Below, piece by piece: positions 43,195 to 52,530 of a stretch of 64,000 bases of DNA (positions are counted from its first letter, which is position 1; each line of letters begins with the position of its first letter). Position numbers and translations under genes: made by a program. The notes under the pieces are model-generated. The model made no database searches. It was given only the letters and a program-made list of their open reading frames with translations, and was not told the DNA's origin. This DNA comes from Anaerosacchariphilus hominis (GTDB taxonomy: Bacteria; Bacillota; Clostridia; Lachnospirales; Lachnospiraceae): the NCBI RefSeq assembly GCF_014290175.1, contig NZ_JACOOR010000008.1:123466-187465 (forward strand). Reading direction: 5' to 3'.

Positions 43195-44338
43195 GAGACT
43201 GGAGCAGCTTTTAAAGCAGGCCCTTATTCCTGAAATTAAGGAGGATGATTTGAAAATGAAGAGAAAGATAAGAAGTTCATCTGTAACTCATAAAACTGTT
43301 CCGAGAAGAACGATAAAAAATCGGAGGCACCTTCCGGCAGCAGTGGCTGTGGCAGCACTTCTCATAGCCTCATCTGTTACTGTCTTTGCTGCCTGGCACT
43401 ATCTCTCTGCCAGGGACGTGGCAATGGCCAATGCGGACGAGCAGCTGGCTTCGCATTTTGAGCAGAGCAATTGGCTTTCAGAATATGAAACACAGCACTG
43501 CAGTGATTATGATATCACACTTCTGGGTGTGGTCTCCGGCAACGAAATCTCCGAACATTTATCCAAGGATGATCAGGGCAAGGTGGATGGAGACAGGACC
43601 TATATTGCGGTAGCTATCGCCTACGCAGACGGAAAGCCCATGCCGGATGTGCAGAGCGACAACTTCGAGCGCACACAATTTTTTGTATCCCCCTATATTC
43701 ATGGCCTCAATCCGGAAAAATATAATGCCTATACCTTAAGCGGCGGTGTCACCTGCTTTGTCTCAGACGGGATCCAGTACCGGCTGGTGGAGACTGACAA
43801 TGTGGAATACTTTGCGGACTACGGCATCTATGTGGGAGTGTCCGATGGCGATATGTATAATAATCAGGCATACATCTATGATACGGATACCGGTGAAATA
43901 CTCAGGAGCGAGACCTATCAAGGGGTAAATGCCCTGTTTGACTTGCCGGTAAACACTGCAAAAGCAGATTCTGTAAAAGCTTCCGGAATTATTGCCGACA
44001 TCAATGATTCGGAACCGAACGGAGGATATCTTTGGATATTATCGGAGGGCGACCGGTGGCTCAACAGCCTTACAACGGAAAATATAAATGAAAAAGCCAA
44101 ACCGGTGGAAGACTCCAGAAAAACCGTTACCGCAGAGGAATTTATCTTTGAGGAATCCGGAGAAACATTGGCTGATGCGGATACGGCTGCTGCAATTATG
44201 AAAGAATATTTCCCGGACGGCGCCGGAATGAGTGTCATCATGGAAAAACATACGGCCGCCATGGACGATGCCTGGGTGGAGACCTATACGCTGAATCCGG
44301 ACGGAACGATTACCTGTCTGAGATATGTTCCCAGATAG
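43184..44338 (+). CDS. Membrane-anchored anti-sigma-like protein (DUF4179-like)
   Basis: A 384-residue protein. It has a short cytoplasmic N-terminus (1 to about 45, rich in Arg and Lys), one transmembrane helix (LPAAVAVAALLIASSVTVFAA) and a large extracytoplasmic domain. This topology and the overlap with the sigma gene make it the likely cognate anti-sigma factor. The outer domain should sense the signal; its ligand is unknown. Confidence 0.75.
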   Translation: MNDERLEQLLKQALIPEIKEDDLKMKRKIRSSSVTHKTVPRRTIKNRRHLPAAVAVAALLIASSVTVFAAWHYLSARDVAMANADEQLASHFEQSNWLSEYETQHCSDYDITLLGVVSGNEISEHLSKDDQGKVDGDRTYIAVAIAYADGKPMPDVQSDNFERTQFFVSPYIHGLNPEKYNAYTLSGGVTCFVSDGIQYRLVETDNVEYFADYGIYVGVSDGDMYNNQAYIYDTDTGEILRSETYQGVNALFDLPVNTAKADSVKASGIIADINDSEPNGGYLWILSEGDRWLNSLTTENINEKAKPVEDSRKTVTAEEFIFEESGETLADADTAAAIMKEYFPDGAGMSVIMEKHTAAMDDAWVETYTLNPDGTITCLRYVPR

Positions 44339-44410
44339 CGTCCTTTAAAAGTCATAAGAAACATGTTTTCTTTCCGGAAATGCTGTATAATGAATCCGGA
44401 GGTGAACAGG

Positions 44411-45256
44411 ATGACAGAATTAACTGCTTATTATAAAAACCTGAAACGGCTGAAAAAACAAGCCATTCTCCTTTATCTCGGTCTGATTGCCGCGCTGATG
44501 GTTCTGGTGAGTCTCTTTCTGGGCGCACCGTTTCCTCATCGGGAGACAGTACTTTTCTTTACTTACCGGGTAAATGGCTGGTTTTTTGATAAAACCTGGA
44601 TCATGTATCTGATCATTGCCCTTTCCGCTTTGCTTACATTCATAGCAGAGGGAGTCCAAAGCTACCGGAATGTCAATGCTTTCCGGGCGATTCTTTATCA
44701 GGACTGCGACAGCGAGAAGCTGCTCCGTCTGGCTGACGAGGGAATCCGGTATGTTCCCTATGAATTCTACAGGAGCCGCCGGAAAGCGGAACGGGTCTTC
44801 CGGCTACAGCTCTGTCTGTTTGAACGTTTTTATGTGGAAGCGCTTATGGCCTGCGGACAGCCGGATACGGCAGTACATTATCTGGAAAATGACTGGAAAT
44901 CGCCCCGAAATTCCAATGTATACAAGTTCCTTTCCGCCAATGCCGGCTCCATTCTTGCCTACCAGGCCGGAGACGTGGGGCAATTTAAGCAGCTGTCCGC
45001 GCAGGGCGGAAAGCGTCTGCAGCAAAGCGTAACCTGCCTGGCCCGGCTGGACTGGCTGGAGGGACGTTTTTCAGAGGCCATGGAACGGCTGAAGGCCGCC
45101 AACCCAAGATTTCCTTATGAAAAAGTGCTGTTTGCCGGAATGCTGGCAGATTTCCTGAACCAGTCTGGCTGGAAAGAAGAGGCGCAGGAATATGAAGCAT
45201 ATGTCCTGAAACATGGCGGAACCCTGGGTGTGCGGCAGGCACTTTTAAAACCATAG
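44411..45256 (+). CDS. Two-span membrane protein with TPR-like cytoplasmic region
   Basis: A 281-residue protein. Two hydrophobic helices (about 20-42 and 67-85) are followed by a long alpha-helical region that looks like tetratricopeptide-type repeats (YVEALMACGQPDTAVHYLEN, DWLEGRFSEAMERLKAANP). ATG 44411 is preceded by GGAGGTGA. I do not recognise a named family. It follows the sigma/anti-sigma genes and may be part of their regulon. Confidence 0.6.
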   Translation: MTELTAYYKNLKRLKKQAILLYLGLIAALMVLVSLFLGAPFPHRETVLFFTYRVNGWFFDKTWIMYLIIALSALLTFIAEGVQSYRNVNAFRAILYQDCDSEKLLRLADEGIRYVPYEFYRSRRKAERVFRLQLCLFERFYVEALMACGQPDTAVHYLENDWKSPRNSNVYKFLSANAGSILAYQAGDVGQFKQLSAQGGKRLQQSVTCLARLDWLEGRFSEAMERLKAANPRFPYEKVLFAGMLADFLNQSGWKEEAQEYEAYVLKHGGTLGVRQALLKP

Positions 45257-45273
45257 CACAGGTCACTTCCTCC

Positions 45274-45302
45274 TTGTGAGAATTCCGAACTTATGCTACA
45301 CT
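45274..45302 (+). promoter_or_regulatory. Promoter of the phosphofructokinase gene
   Basis: TTGTGA (45274-45279), 17 bases, TACACT (45297-45302). Confidence 0.5.
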
Positions 45303-45372
45303 AAAGATAACTATCGCCAGGCAGTTGCCGTGGTGAACTGGAATAGAAAATATAATCATGGAGGCGTGCAAT

Positions 45373-46446
45373 ATGAAAAGAATTGGAATGCTGACCAGCG
45401 GTGGAGATTGCCAGGCACTGAACGCGACCATGCGTGGAATCGTAAAGGGTGTATGCAACGCACTGGACGAGGTAGAGCTTTACGGCTTTGAAGAAGGCTA
45501 TAAGGGCCTGATTTACGGCAATTACCGGATGCTGACCCCGAGAGATTTTTCGGGAATCCTGACCAAGGGAGGAACCATTCTGGGAAGCTCCCGCCAGCCC
45601 TTTAAAATGATGCGGGTACCGGACGAGAACGGCCTGGATAAGGTGGAGGCCATGAAGCACACCTATCACAAGCTGCGTCTGGACTGCCTGGTGATCCTGG
45701 GAGGCAACGGAACCCAGAAGACCGCGAACCTTCTGCGGGAGGAGGGCCTGAATATCCTGCACATGCCGAAGACCATTGACAATGACATCTACGGCACGGA
45801 CATGACCTTTGGCTTCCAGAGCGCGGTGGATATCGCTACCCAGTGTATCGACTGCATCCACACCACAGCGGCTTCCCACGGCCGTGTATTCATCGTGGAG
45901 GTCATGGGACATAAGGTAGGCCAGCTGACCCTGCACGCAGGTATCGCCGGAGGCGCGGATATCATCCTGATTCCGGAGATCCCGTACAATATCGACAGTA
46001 TCTGTAAGGCCATCGAGGCCCGCAATAAGCAGAAAAAGGGCTTTACCATCTTGGCCGTAGCCGAGGGCGCGATCCCCAAGGAGAGGGCGGAGATGAGCAA
46101 AAAAGAGCTGAAGAAGTTCATGGAAAATTACAAGTATCCGGCCGTATCCTACGAGATCGCGGATCAGCTCACCCAGCGTCTGGGCACCGAGGTACGGGTC
46201 ACTGTCCCGGGCCACACCCAGCGGGGCGGCAGTCCCTGTCCCTATGACCGGGTACTTTCCACCAGACTGGGCGCAGCGGCAGCCCAGGCCATTGTGGACG
46301 ACGCCTACGGCTACATGATCGGCATCGTGAATGGCGAATGCAAGCGGATTCCGCTGGAAGAGTCCGCAGGCAAGCTGAAGTTTGTGGATCCGAACTCCTC
46401 GATCATATCCGAGGCGAAGATGATCGGCATCAGCTTCGGCGACTAA
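45373..46446 (+). CDS. pfkA: 6-phosphofructokinase, group III (mixed-substrate type)
   Basis: A 357-residue phosphofructokinase with MLTSGGDCQALNAT, the phosphate-donor segment GGNGTQKTA, the catalytic PKTIDND and PGHTQRGGSPCPYDR. Gly at position 104 (as in ATP enzymes) combined with Lys at 124 (as in PPi enzymes) marks the mixed group III family; the first residue is Asn (GGNGT) where Asp is usual. ATP is the more likely donor but PPi cannot be excluded. ATG 45373 is used because GGAGG (45360-45364) precedes it. Confidence 0.88.
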   Translation: MKRIGMLTSGGDCQALNATMRGIVKGVCNALDEVELYGFEEGYKGLIYGNYRMLTPRDFSGILTKGGTILGSSRQPFKMMRVPDENGLDKVEAMKHTYHKLRLDCLVILGGNGTQKTANLLREEGLNILHMPKTIDNDIYGTDMTFGFQSAVDIATQCIDCIHTTAASHGRVFIVEVMGHKVGQLTLHAGIAGGADIILIPEIPYNIDSICKAIEARNKQKKGFTILAVAEGAIPKERAEMSKKELKKFMENYKYPAVSYEIADQLTQRLGTEVRVTVPGHTQRGGSPCPYDRVLSTRLGAAAAQAIVDDAYGYMIGIVNGECKRIPLEESAGKLKFVDPNSSIISEAKMIGISFGD

Positions 46447-46468
46447 GTAATTAAAGGGGAAGAAACCA

Positions 46469-48073
46469 ATGTCGTATATGGCCCTCTACCGGAAGTTCCG
46501 GCCCACGGAGTTTGGGGATGTCAAGGGACAGGATCACATTGTGACCACACTGAAAAATCAAATCATGGCAGAACGGATCGGACATGCCTATCTGTTCTGC
46601 GGAACAAGGGGTACCGGAAAGACCACCATTGCCAAGATCTTCGCCCGGGCGGTGAACTGTGAGCATCCGGTGGACGGGAATCCCTGCGGAACCTGCGCGG
46701 CCTGCCGCTCTATCGCGGCAGGCACTTCCATGAATGTGATAGAGATCGATGCCGCTTCCAATAATGGCGTGGACAATATCCGTCAGATACGGGAAGAGGT
46801 GGAGTATTCTCCCACGGAAGGCAAGTACAAGGTTTATATCATCGACGAGGTGCATATGCTTTCCATCGGAGCCTTCAACGCGCTTTTAAAGACCCTGGAG
46901 GAACCGCCCTCTTACGTGATCTTTATCCTGGCTACCACCGAGGCCCACAAGATTCCGGTGACCATCCTGTCACGTTGCCAGAGGTACGATTTCCGCCGGA
47001 TCACGGCGGACACCATCACCGCCAGACTGCAGGAGCTGACGGAAAAAGAGGGCGTGCAGACTGAGGAAAAGGCCCTGCGCTATATCGCCAAGGCGGCGGA
47101 CGGCTCCATGCGAGATGCCTTAAGCCTTCTGGATCAGTGCATCGCCTTTTACCTGAACCAGGAGCTGACCTACGATCATGTGCTGGACGTACTGGGAGCC
47201 GTGGATACGGAGGTCTACAGCAGGCTGCTGCGGCTGACCCTGGAGCGGAACCTGACCGGCGTCATGGGAGAGATCGAGGAACTGGTGGTACAGGGCCGGG
47301 AGCTGGGACAGTTCGTGACGGACTTCACCTGGTATCTCAGGAATCTGCTGCTCTTAAAGAGCTCCGAGAACATGGAAGACGTGGAAGAGGTGCTGGATGT
47401 ATCCTCGGAGAATCTGAGGCGTCTGAAGGAAGAGGCGTTGCAGATCGAGACGGATACTCTGATGCGCTATATCCGGATCTTTTCCGAGCTGGGCGGCCAG
47501 ATCCGCTATGCTTCCCAGAAACGGGTGCTGGTGGAGGTGGCTTTCATCAAGCTTTGCCGTCCGGCCATGGAAAACCGGGCGGACGTGATTCTGGACCGGA
47601 TCCGGGTACTGGAGGAAGAGTTTGAGCAGAAACTGGGAGAACTGGCCTCGGGAGCTATTTCCTATGGGGGATGGCAGAACGGCGGCGAAGCCCCGGCGAC
47701 CCAGGCAGAGCCACAGAAGCAGGAGCCCCAGGCCCCGACGCCCAAATCCCTGCCTGAGGACGTGCAGAATGTGGTGAAGAACTGGCACAACCTGCTGAAC
47801 CGGCTCCATCCCCTTTTGCGGGTGTACTTAAAGGACGCCCGGTTAAAGGCCCTGGGGGACGGGCGGCTTGGTATCATAGCGGCCACGCCCACCGGGGAAG
47901 CTTTCCTGAACGAGGGAAAGCATCTTGCGGAGATACGGCAGGTGATCCTGCAGGAGACGGGAAAGGATATGGAGATTCAGGTGGCCTGCATGGAGAATGA
48001 CCCCCACGGGGATGTGGGAGCTATCGATATCGAACAGGTCATTCATACAGACATAGAATATGAAGAGGAGTAA
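46469..48073 (+). CDS. dnaX: DNA polymerase III subunits gamma/tau
   Basis: The clamp-loader ATPase, 534 residues. It has Walker A GTRGTGKTTIAK, a zinc-binding CEHPVDGNPCGTCAAC, Walker B IIDEVHML, the SRC-type motif ILSRCQRYDFRR, then a Pro/Gln-rich linker and the tau C-terminal domain. It heads the conserved dnaX-ybaB-recR unit. Confidence 0.96.
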   Translation: MSYMALYRKFRPTEFGDVKGQDHIVTTLKNQIMAERIGHAYLFCGTRGTGKTTIAKIFARAVNCEHPVDGNPCGTCAACRSIAAGTSMNVIEIDAASNNGVDNIRQIREEVEYSPTEGKYKVYIIDEVHMLSIGAFNALLKTLEEPPSYVIFILATTEAHKIPVTILSRCQRYDFRRITADTITARLQELTEKEGVQTEEKALRYIAKAADGSMRDALSLLDQCIAFYLNQELTYDHVLDVLGAVDTEVYSRLLRLTLERNLTGVMGEIEELVVQGRELGQFVTDFTWYLRNLLLLKSSENMEDVEEVLDVSSENLRRLKEEALQIETDTLMRYIRIFSELGGQIRYASQKRVLVEVAFIKLCRPAMENRADVILDRIRVLEEEFEQKLGELASGAISYGGWQNGGEAPATQAEPQKQEPQAPTPKSLPEDVQNVVKNWHNLLNRLHPLLRVYLKDARLKALGDGRLGIIAATPTGEAFLNEGKHLAEIRQVILQETGKDMEIQVACMENDPHGDVGAIDIEQVIHTDIEYEEE

Positions 48074-48087
48074 GGAGGATTTTTGAA

Positions 48088-48444
48088 ATGGCAAAGAGAG
48101 GCGGATTTCCGGGAGGCATGGGCATGCCCGGCAATATGAATATGAACAATCTGATGAAGCAGGCACAGAAGATGCAGCGTCAGATGGAAGAGAACCAGAA
48201 GGCTCTGGAGGAGAAGGAGTATACAGCGGCAGCCGGAGGCGGAGCCGTAGAGGTAACCATGTCCGGTAAGAAGGAGATCACAAAGGTGACCATCGATCCG
48301 GACGCGGTAGATCCCGAGGATGTGGAGACCCTGGAGGATATGATTATGATCGCGGTTAATCAGGTACTGCGGCAGCAGGAAGAGGATTCCGCTTCCATGA
48401 TGTCCGGACTGACCGGCGGTATGGGCGGAGGCTTTCCGTTCTAA
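48088..48444 (+). CDS. ybaB: YbaB/EbfC nucleoid-associated protein
   Basis: A 118-residue DNA-binding protein: [19 protein letters not shown], then [19 protein letters not shown], with Gly/Met-rich ends. Its start follows dnaX by 14 bases and its stop overlaps the recR ATG. Confidence 0.94.
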   Translation: MAKRGGFPGGMGMPGNMNMNNLMKQAQKMQRQMEENQKALEEKEYTAAAGGGAVEVTMSGKKEITKVTIDPDAVDPEDVETLEDMIMIAVNQVLRQQEEDSASMMSGLTGGMGGGFPF

Positions 48445-49040
48445 TGGATTATTACAGCAGTCAAATCAGTAAGCTGATCGAGCAGCTCTCATCTCTGCCG
48501 GGCATCGGCGGAAAGACGGCCCAGCGGCTGGCTTTCCATATCGTAAATATGCCCGTGGAGAAGGTGCAGGCCCTGTCGGATTCCATCATCAGCGCCAAGA
48601 AAAATGTCCGTTACTGTAAAGAATGCTTTACCATGACGGATCAGGAGCTGTGCCCCATTTGCGCCAACCCCAAGAGGGATCATAAGGTGATCATGGTGGT
48701 GGAGAACACCCGGGATCTGGCAGCCTACGAGAAGACCGGCAAGTACGACGGCGTCTACCATGTGCTCCATGGAGCCATTTCCCCCATGCTGGGCATCGGA
48801 CCCTCCGATATCCGGCTGAAGGAGCTGATGACCCGGCTTCAGGGGGATGTGGAGGAGGTCATCATCGCCACGAACTCCAGCCTGGAGGGCGAGACCACAG
48901 CCATGTATATCAGCAAGCTCATCAAACCCACAGGAATCAAAGTCAGCCGGATCGCCAGCGGCGTGCCGGTGGGCGGAGATCTGGAATATATCGATGAAGT
49001 GACACTTCTGCGGGCCCTGGAGGGACGCGTAGAACTGTAA
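48444..49040 (+). CDS. recR: Recombination protein RecR
   Basis: A 198-residue repair protein that loads RecA with RecO/RecF. Motifs are the N-terminal helix-hairpin-helix [14 protein letters not shown], the zinc finger [16 protein letters not shown] and a Toprim domain ([30 protein letters not shown]). Confidence 0.96.
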   Translation: MDYYSSQISKLIEQLSSLPGIGGKTAQRLAFHIVNMPVEKVQALSDSIISAKKNVRYCKECFTMTDQELCPICANPKRDHKVIMVVENTRDLAAYEKTGKYDGVYHVLHGAISPMLGIGPSDIRLKELMTRLQGDVEEVIIATNSSLEGETTAMYISKLIKPTGIKVSRIASGVPVGGDLEYIDEVTLLRALEGRVEL

Positions 49041-49048
49041 GGAAAAGC

Positions 49049-49077
49049 TTGACCTGAGGGGAAACAGTCGCTATACT
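49049..49077 (+). promoter_or_regulatory. Promoter of the first transketolase pair
   Basis: TTGACC (49049-49054), 17 bases, TATACT (49072-49077), 49 bases before the start. Confidence 0.7.
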
Positions 49078-49125
49078 ACAAGAAGAAGCAAAAAACAAAA
49101 CAATATAATAAAAGGTGGGACAAAA

Positions 49126-49962
49126 ATGACGAATTTAGAACTCCAGAAGACGGCTAATGAAGTCCGCAAGGGCATCGTCACAGCCGTTCACAGCGCAAAG
49201 TCCGGTCATCCGGGCGGATCTCTGTCAGCAGCAGATGTATTTACCTATCTGTATTTTGAAGAGATGAACATCGATCCGAAGGATCCGAAGAAGGCAGACA
49301 GAGACCGTTTCGTACTGTCCAAGGGACATACGGCACCGGGTCTGTACGCTACCCTGGCAGAGCGCGGATATTTCCCGAAGGAGGATCTGACCAGTCTGCG
49401 TCAGATTGGATCACATCTTCAGGGACATCCCTGTATGCAGCACACACCGGGCATCGACATGTCCAGCGGATCTCTGGGACAGGGCATCTCCGCAGCAGTA
49501 GGTATGGCGCTTTCCGCTAAGGTATTTGGAGACAGCTATCGTGTATATACACTTCTTGGAGACGGTGAGATCCAGGAGGGCCAGGTATGGGAGGCTTCCA
49601 TGTTCGCCAGCGCGAAGAAGCTGGACAACCTGTGCGTGATTGTGGACAATAACAACCTTCAGATCGACGGAACCATCGTAGAGGTAAACTCTCCGTACCC
49701 CATCGACGAGAAGTTCAAAGCATTTAACTTCCATGTAATCAACGTAGACGGTCATGATTTCGACCAGCTGAGAGCAGCGTTTGCGGAAGCAAAGACTGTA
49801 AAGGGACAGCCCACAGCCATTATCATGAAGACTGTAAAGGGTAAGGGCGTATCCTTCATGGAGAATAACGTTGCATGGCACGGCTCCGCACCGAACGACG
49901 AGCAGTACGCTATCGCAATGGCAGATTTAGAGAAGGCAGGTGAAGCATTATGTCAGAAGTAA
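49126..49962 (+). CDS. Transketolase, N-terminal subunit (pair 1)
   Basis: A 278-residue subunit carrying the ThDP pyrophosphate-binding half: SAKSGHPGGSLSAADVF, SKGHTAPGLYA and GDGEIQEGQVWEASMFA to IVDNNNLQIDG. It pairs with the C-terminal subunit, which overlaps it by 13 bases. The split form is typical of clostridia and links pentose phosphates to glycolysis. It has its own promoter and frequent codons, so it is probably the housekeeping enzyme. Confidence 0.93.
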   Translation: MTNLELQKTANEVRKGIVTAVHSAKSGHPGGSLSAADVFTYLYFEEMNIDPKDPKKADRDRFVLSKGHTAPGLYATLAERGYFPKEDLTSLRQIGSHLQGHPCMQHTPGIDMSSGSLGQGISAAVGMALSAKVFGDSYRVYTLLGDGEIQEGQVWEASMFASAKKLDNLCVIVDNNNLQIDGTIVEVNSPYPIDEKFKAFNFHVINVDGHDFDQLRAAFAEAKTVKGQPTAIIMKTVKGKGVSFMENNVAWHGSAPNDEQYAIAMADLEKAGEALCQK

Positions 49963-50891
49963 AGAAGATCGCAACGAGAGAAAGCTACGGCAATGCTTTA
50001 AAAGAGCTTGGCGCAGAGAACCCGAACGTAATCGTACTGGATGCGGACCTTGCAGGAGCAACCAAGACAAGCGTATTTAAGAAAGCATATCCGGATCGTT
50101 TCTTTGACTGCGGTATTGCAGAGGGAAACATGGTAGGTATCGCAGCTGGCATCGCTACCACCGGAAAGATCCCCTTCTGCAGCACCTTCGCTATGTTTGC
50201 TGCAGGACGTGCCTTTGAGCAGATCCGTAACGCAGTGGGATATCCCCATCTGAACGTAAAGATCGGCGCTACCCACGCAGGAATCTCCGTAGGTGAGGAT
50301 GGAGCTACCCATCAGTGTAACGAGGATATCGCTCTGATGCGTACTATCCCGGGCATGGTTATCATCAGCCCCTCCGACGACGTGGAGGCAAGAGCTGCAG
50401 TAAAGGCAGCGGCTGAGTATGTGGGACCGGTATATCTTCGTTTCGGAAGACTGGCAGTGCCGGTAATCAACGACGAGGCTACCTACAAGTTCGAGATCGG
50501 CAAGGGCGTTCTCTTAAGAGAGGGTACCGACCTGACCATCGTAGCTACCGGACTTTGCGTAAACAGCGCTCTGGAAGCAGCTGAGAAGCTGGCGGCAGAG
50601 GGCGTATCTGCAGAGGTGATCAATATTCACACCATCAAGCCGCTGGACGAGGAGATCATCCTGAACTCCGCAAAGAAGACCGGAAAGGTGGTAACCGTCG
50701 AGGAGCATTCTGTCATCGGCGGCCTGGGCAGCGCAGTATGCGACGCACTGAGCGAGAAGCTTCCGACTCTGACCAAGAAGATTGGTATCTACGATACCTA
50801 CGGCGAGTCCGGCCCGGCAGTAAAGCTGCTTGAGAAGTACCGTATCGATGGAAACGGTGTATACGAGCAGATCAAAGAGTGGATGAAATAA
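49950..50891 (+). CDS. Transketolase, C-terminal subunit (pair 1)
   Basis: A 313-residue subunit with the pyrimidine-binding domain (DADLAGATKTSVFKKAYPDRF, CGIAEGNMVGIAAGIA) and the C-terminal transketolase domain (VEEHSVIGGLGSAVCDALSE). The conserved Glu that activates ThDP lies in GIAEGNM. It ends at a strong terminator. Confidence 0.93.
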   Translation: MSEVKKIATRESYGNALKELGAENPNVIVLDADLAGATKTSVFKKAYPDRFFDCGIAEGNMVGIAAGIATTGKIPFCSTFAMFAAGRAFEQIRNAVGYPHLNVKIGATHAGISVGEDGATHQCNEDIALMRTIPGMVIISPSDDVEARAAVKAAAEYVGPVYLRFGRLAVPVINDEATYKFEIGKGVLLREGTDLTIVATGLCVNSALEAAEKLAAEGVSAEVINIHTIKPLDEEIILNSAKKTGKVVTVEEHSVIGGLGSAVCDALSEKLPTLTKKIGIYDTYGESGPAVKLLEKYRIDGNGVYEQIKEWMK

Positions 50892-50902
50892 AAAGCTTAC
50901 AT

Positions 50903-50944
50903 AAAGAGAAGGACGGGCGCGAAAGCGCTCGTCCTTCTCTTTTG
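50903..50944. terminator. Terminator between convergent transketolase and isomerase genes
   Basis: An 18-bp stem (AAAGAGAAGGACGGGCGC with its near-exact complement), loop GAAA, and T residues. A and T runs on both sides suit both strands. Confidence 0.9.
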
Positions 50945-50947
50945 GCT

Positions 50948-51532
50948 TTATTTCAAGGTGGAATAGGAAGGATTCGTCTGTATGGACGGCCTTCCGTCCT
51001 CCTCCAGAATCAGGGTGTGGAAGCCCCGATCCTGAATGGTGGCATAGTCGTGTCCGGCGTCGGCCCGGTAAGCGTAGAATACAATGAGGGGCTCTGTGCC
51101 GGTATTGATACAGCGGTGGGCGTAACCCCTGGCGGAATAAGCGGCCTCCGAGGGCTTCATGGGAAGGAGAGAGACCTCTCCGCCCTTCGTCTCAGTCAGC
51201 AGATAGCCTTCTCCGCTGAGGCAGTAATAGATCTCCGCCGTATCCGGGATCACATGGAAATGCCCCTTTGTCATATAGTATTCTTTCCCGATCTTCCCTG
51301 GATAGAGCCGGGTGATGCCAAAAGCCAGATCTCCGGGATGGGAGGGAGGAAGCATATCCTGTACCTCATAGATCAGGGGATCCTCCGTCTCCAGTATCGT
51401 TCGGGCCGCCTCCCGGTCGGAGAAAAAGTCCGGAAACTGGGAAAGATATCTGCGGGTCCAGACTTCAGGGTGTTCCTGGGGGTTTCCCATGGAAAGGTGA
51501 AAGCCCCGGGCCCAGTTCCATATATCTGCCAT
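50948..51532 (-). CDS. Cupin-type glucose-6-phosphate isomerase
   Basis: A 194-residue cupin isomerase like the archaeal PGI. The metal site is in YYMTKGHFHVIPDTAEIYYC (GHxH ... E) and a second His in YAHRCINTG. It interconverts glucose-6-P and fructose-6-P by a metal-dependent route. It lies 13 bases after deoC on the same strand, in a sugar locus divergent from an allose-type operon with no visible isomerase, so another aldose phosphate could be its substrate. Confidence 0.88.
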   Translation of the reverse strand: MADIWNWARGFHLSMGNPQEHPEVWTRRYLSQFPDFFSDREAARTILETEDPLIYEVQDMLPPSHPGDLAFGITRLYPGKIGKEYYMTKGHFHVIPDTAEIYYCLSGEGYLLTETKGGEVSLLPMKPSEAAYSARGYAHRCINTGTEPLIVFYAYRADAGHDYATIQDRGFHTLILEEDGRPSIQTNPSYSTLK

Positions 51533-51545
51533 AGGATACCTCCTT

Positions 51546-52214
51546 TTAGAGAGCTTCTATGATTTTTACGCCTGCGCTTGCGCCCAGTCTGGAAGCGCCT
51601 GCTTCGATCATGGTAAGAGCGTCCTCCAGGGTACGGATGCCGCCGGAAGCCTTGACGCCCAGGCCGTCGCCTACAGTCTGACGCATGAGCGCCACATCAT
51701 GGGCGGTGGCTCCGCCGGTGGAAAAGCCGGTGGAGGTCTTTACGAAATCAGCGCCCGCTTCCATGGAAGCCTGGCAGGCCTTTACCTTTTCTTCATCTGT
51801 CAGCAGACAGGTCTCGATAATCACTTTCAGCTTCGCACCGCCCTTTACGGCGTTCACAGCTTCAATGTCTTTTTTTACCCCATCCCAGTCGCCACTTTTA
51901 ATAGCGCCCACATTGATGACCATATCGATTTCTTTCGCGCCTGCGGCAATGGCGTCCTTTGCCTCGGCTGCTTTAGAAGAAGAAAGACCTGCGCCCAGCG
52001 GGAAGCCGATGACGCTGCAGGGGGCGATATCCGTTCCGGCCAGCTCTGCGGCTACGGTGGGAATCCAGTAGGAATTTACGCATACGGAGGCAAAATGATA
52101 AGTTTTTGCCTCCTCGCAGATTTTTTTAATCTGCGGAAGTGATGCGTCCGGCTTTAAGAGCGTATGATCAATATAAGAGGCAAGCTGTTCTCTGGTAAGG
52201 TTTGTACGTTCCAT
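51546..52214 (-). CDS. deoC: Deoxyribose-phosphate aldolase
   Basis: DeoC cleaves 2-deoxyribose-5-phosphate to glyceraldehyde-3-phosphate and acetaldehyde. The 222-residue class I aldolase has [12 protein letters not shown], the acidic [10 protein letters not shown], the Schiff-base Lys in [15 protein letters not shown] and [15 protein letters not shown] precedes its start. It is the first gene of a minus-strand unit with the cupin isomerase. Confidence 0.94.
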   Translation of the reverse strand: MERTNLTREQLASYIDHTLLKPDASLPQIKKICEEAKTYHFASVCVNSYWIPTVAAELAGTDIAPCSVIGFPLGAGLSSSKAAEAKDAIAAGAKEIDMVINVGAIKSGDWDGVKKDIEAVNAVKGGAKLKVIIETCLLTDEEKVKACQASMEAGADFVKTSTGFSTGGATAHDVALMRQTVGDGLGVKASGGIRTLEDALTMIEAGASRLGASAGVKIIEAL

Positions 52215-52266
52215 AATAAGAACCTCCTTTAAATAGTGTTTGATAAGTGTGAAATGAAAATATTAA

Positions 52267-52440
52267 AAAACGATAACAAACAATCACATACAACAATCAT
52301 ATCACGGAGGACGTGGGGTGTCAATCGCGAAAAATATGTGCAATATTAACAAAACGAAAATAAATAACAAATACATATTGACAAATAGTACAACAGTGGT
52401 TATCATTTGAATTACAAACGATAATAAATAATAACAAAAA
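52267..52440. promoter_or_regulatory. Repeated A+T-rich operator-like boxes between deoC and the allose-type operon
   Basis: Three related direct repeats of the form AAACGAtAAtAAa lie in the divergent intergenic region: near 52267-52283 (AACGATAACAAAC), 52350-52370 (AAAACGAAAATAAATAACAA) and 52415-52436 (AAACGATAATAAATAATAAC). The last follows the -10. Their type and placement fit a DeoR-family repressor, such as the one at the end of the operon, acting on both divergent units. Confidence 0.45.
52378..52406 (+). promoter_or_regulatory. Promoter of the allose-type operon
   Basis: TTGACA (52378-52383), 17 bases, TATCAT (52401-52406). A leader of about 120 bases follows, containing a hairpin (GTGA..CCGG/CCGG..TTCAC near 52470-52499). 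Confidence 0.7.
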
Positions 52441-52530
52441 GCAACGAAAGCAGGAACAAAACATGAAAAGTGAGAACCGGAAGAAGGTACCGGCTTCACT
52501 ATATAAACAATTTTTATAAGGAGGAAGAGT

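Noticed and set aside
44363-44410. Longer N-terminus for the TPR-like membrane protein
   Set aside because: The Shine-Dalgarno GGAGGTGA lies within this stretch and fits ATG 44411.
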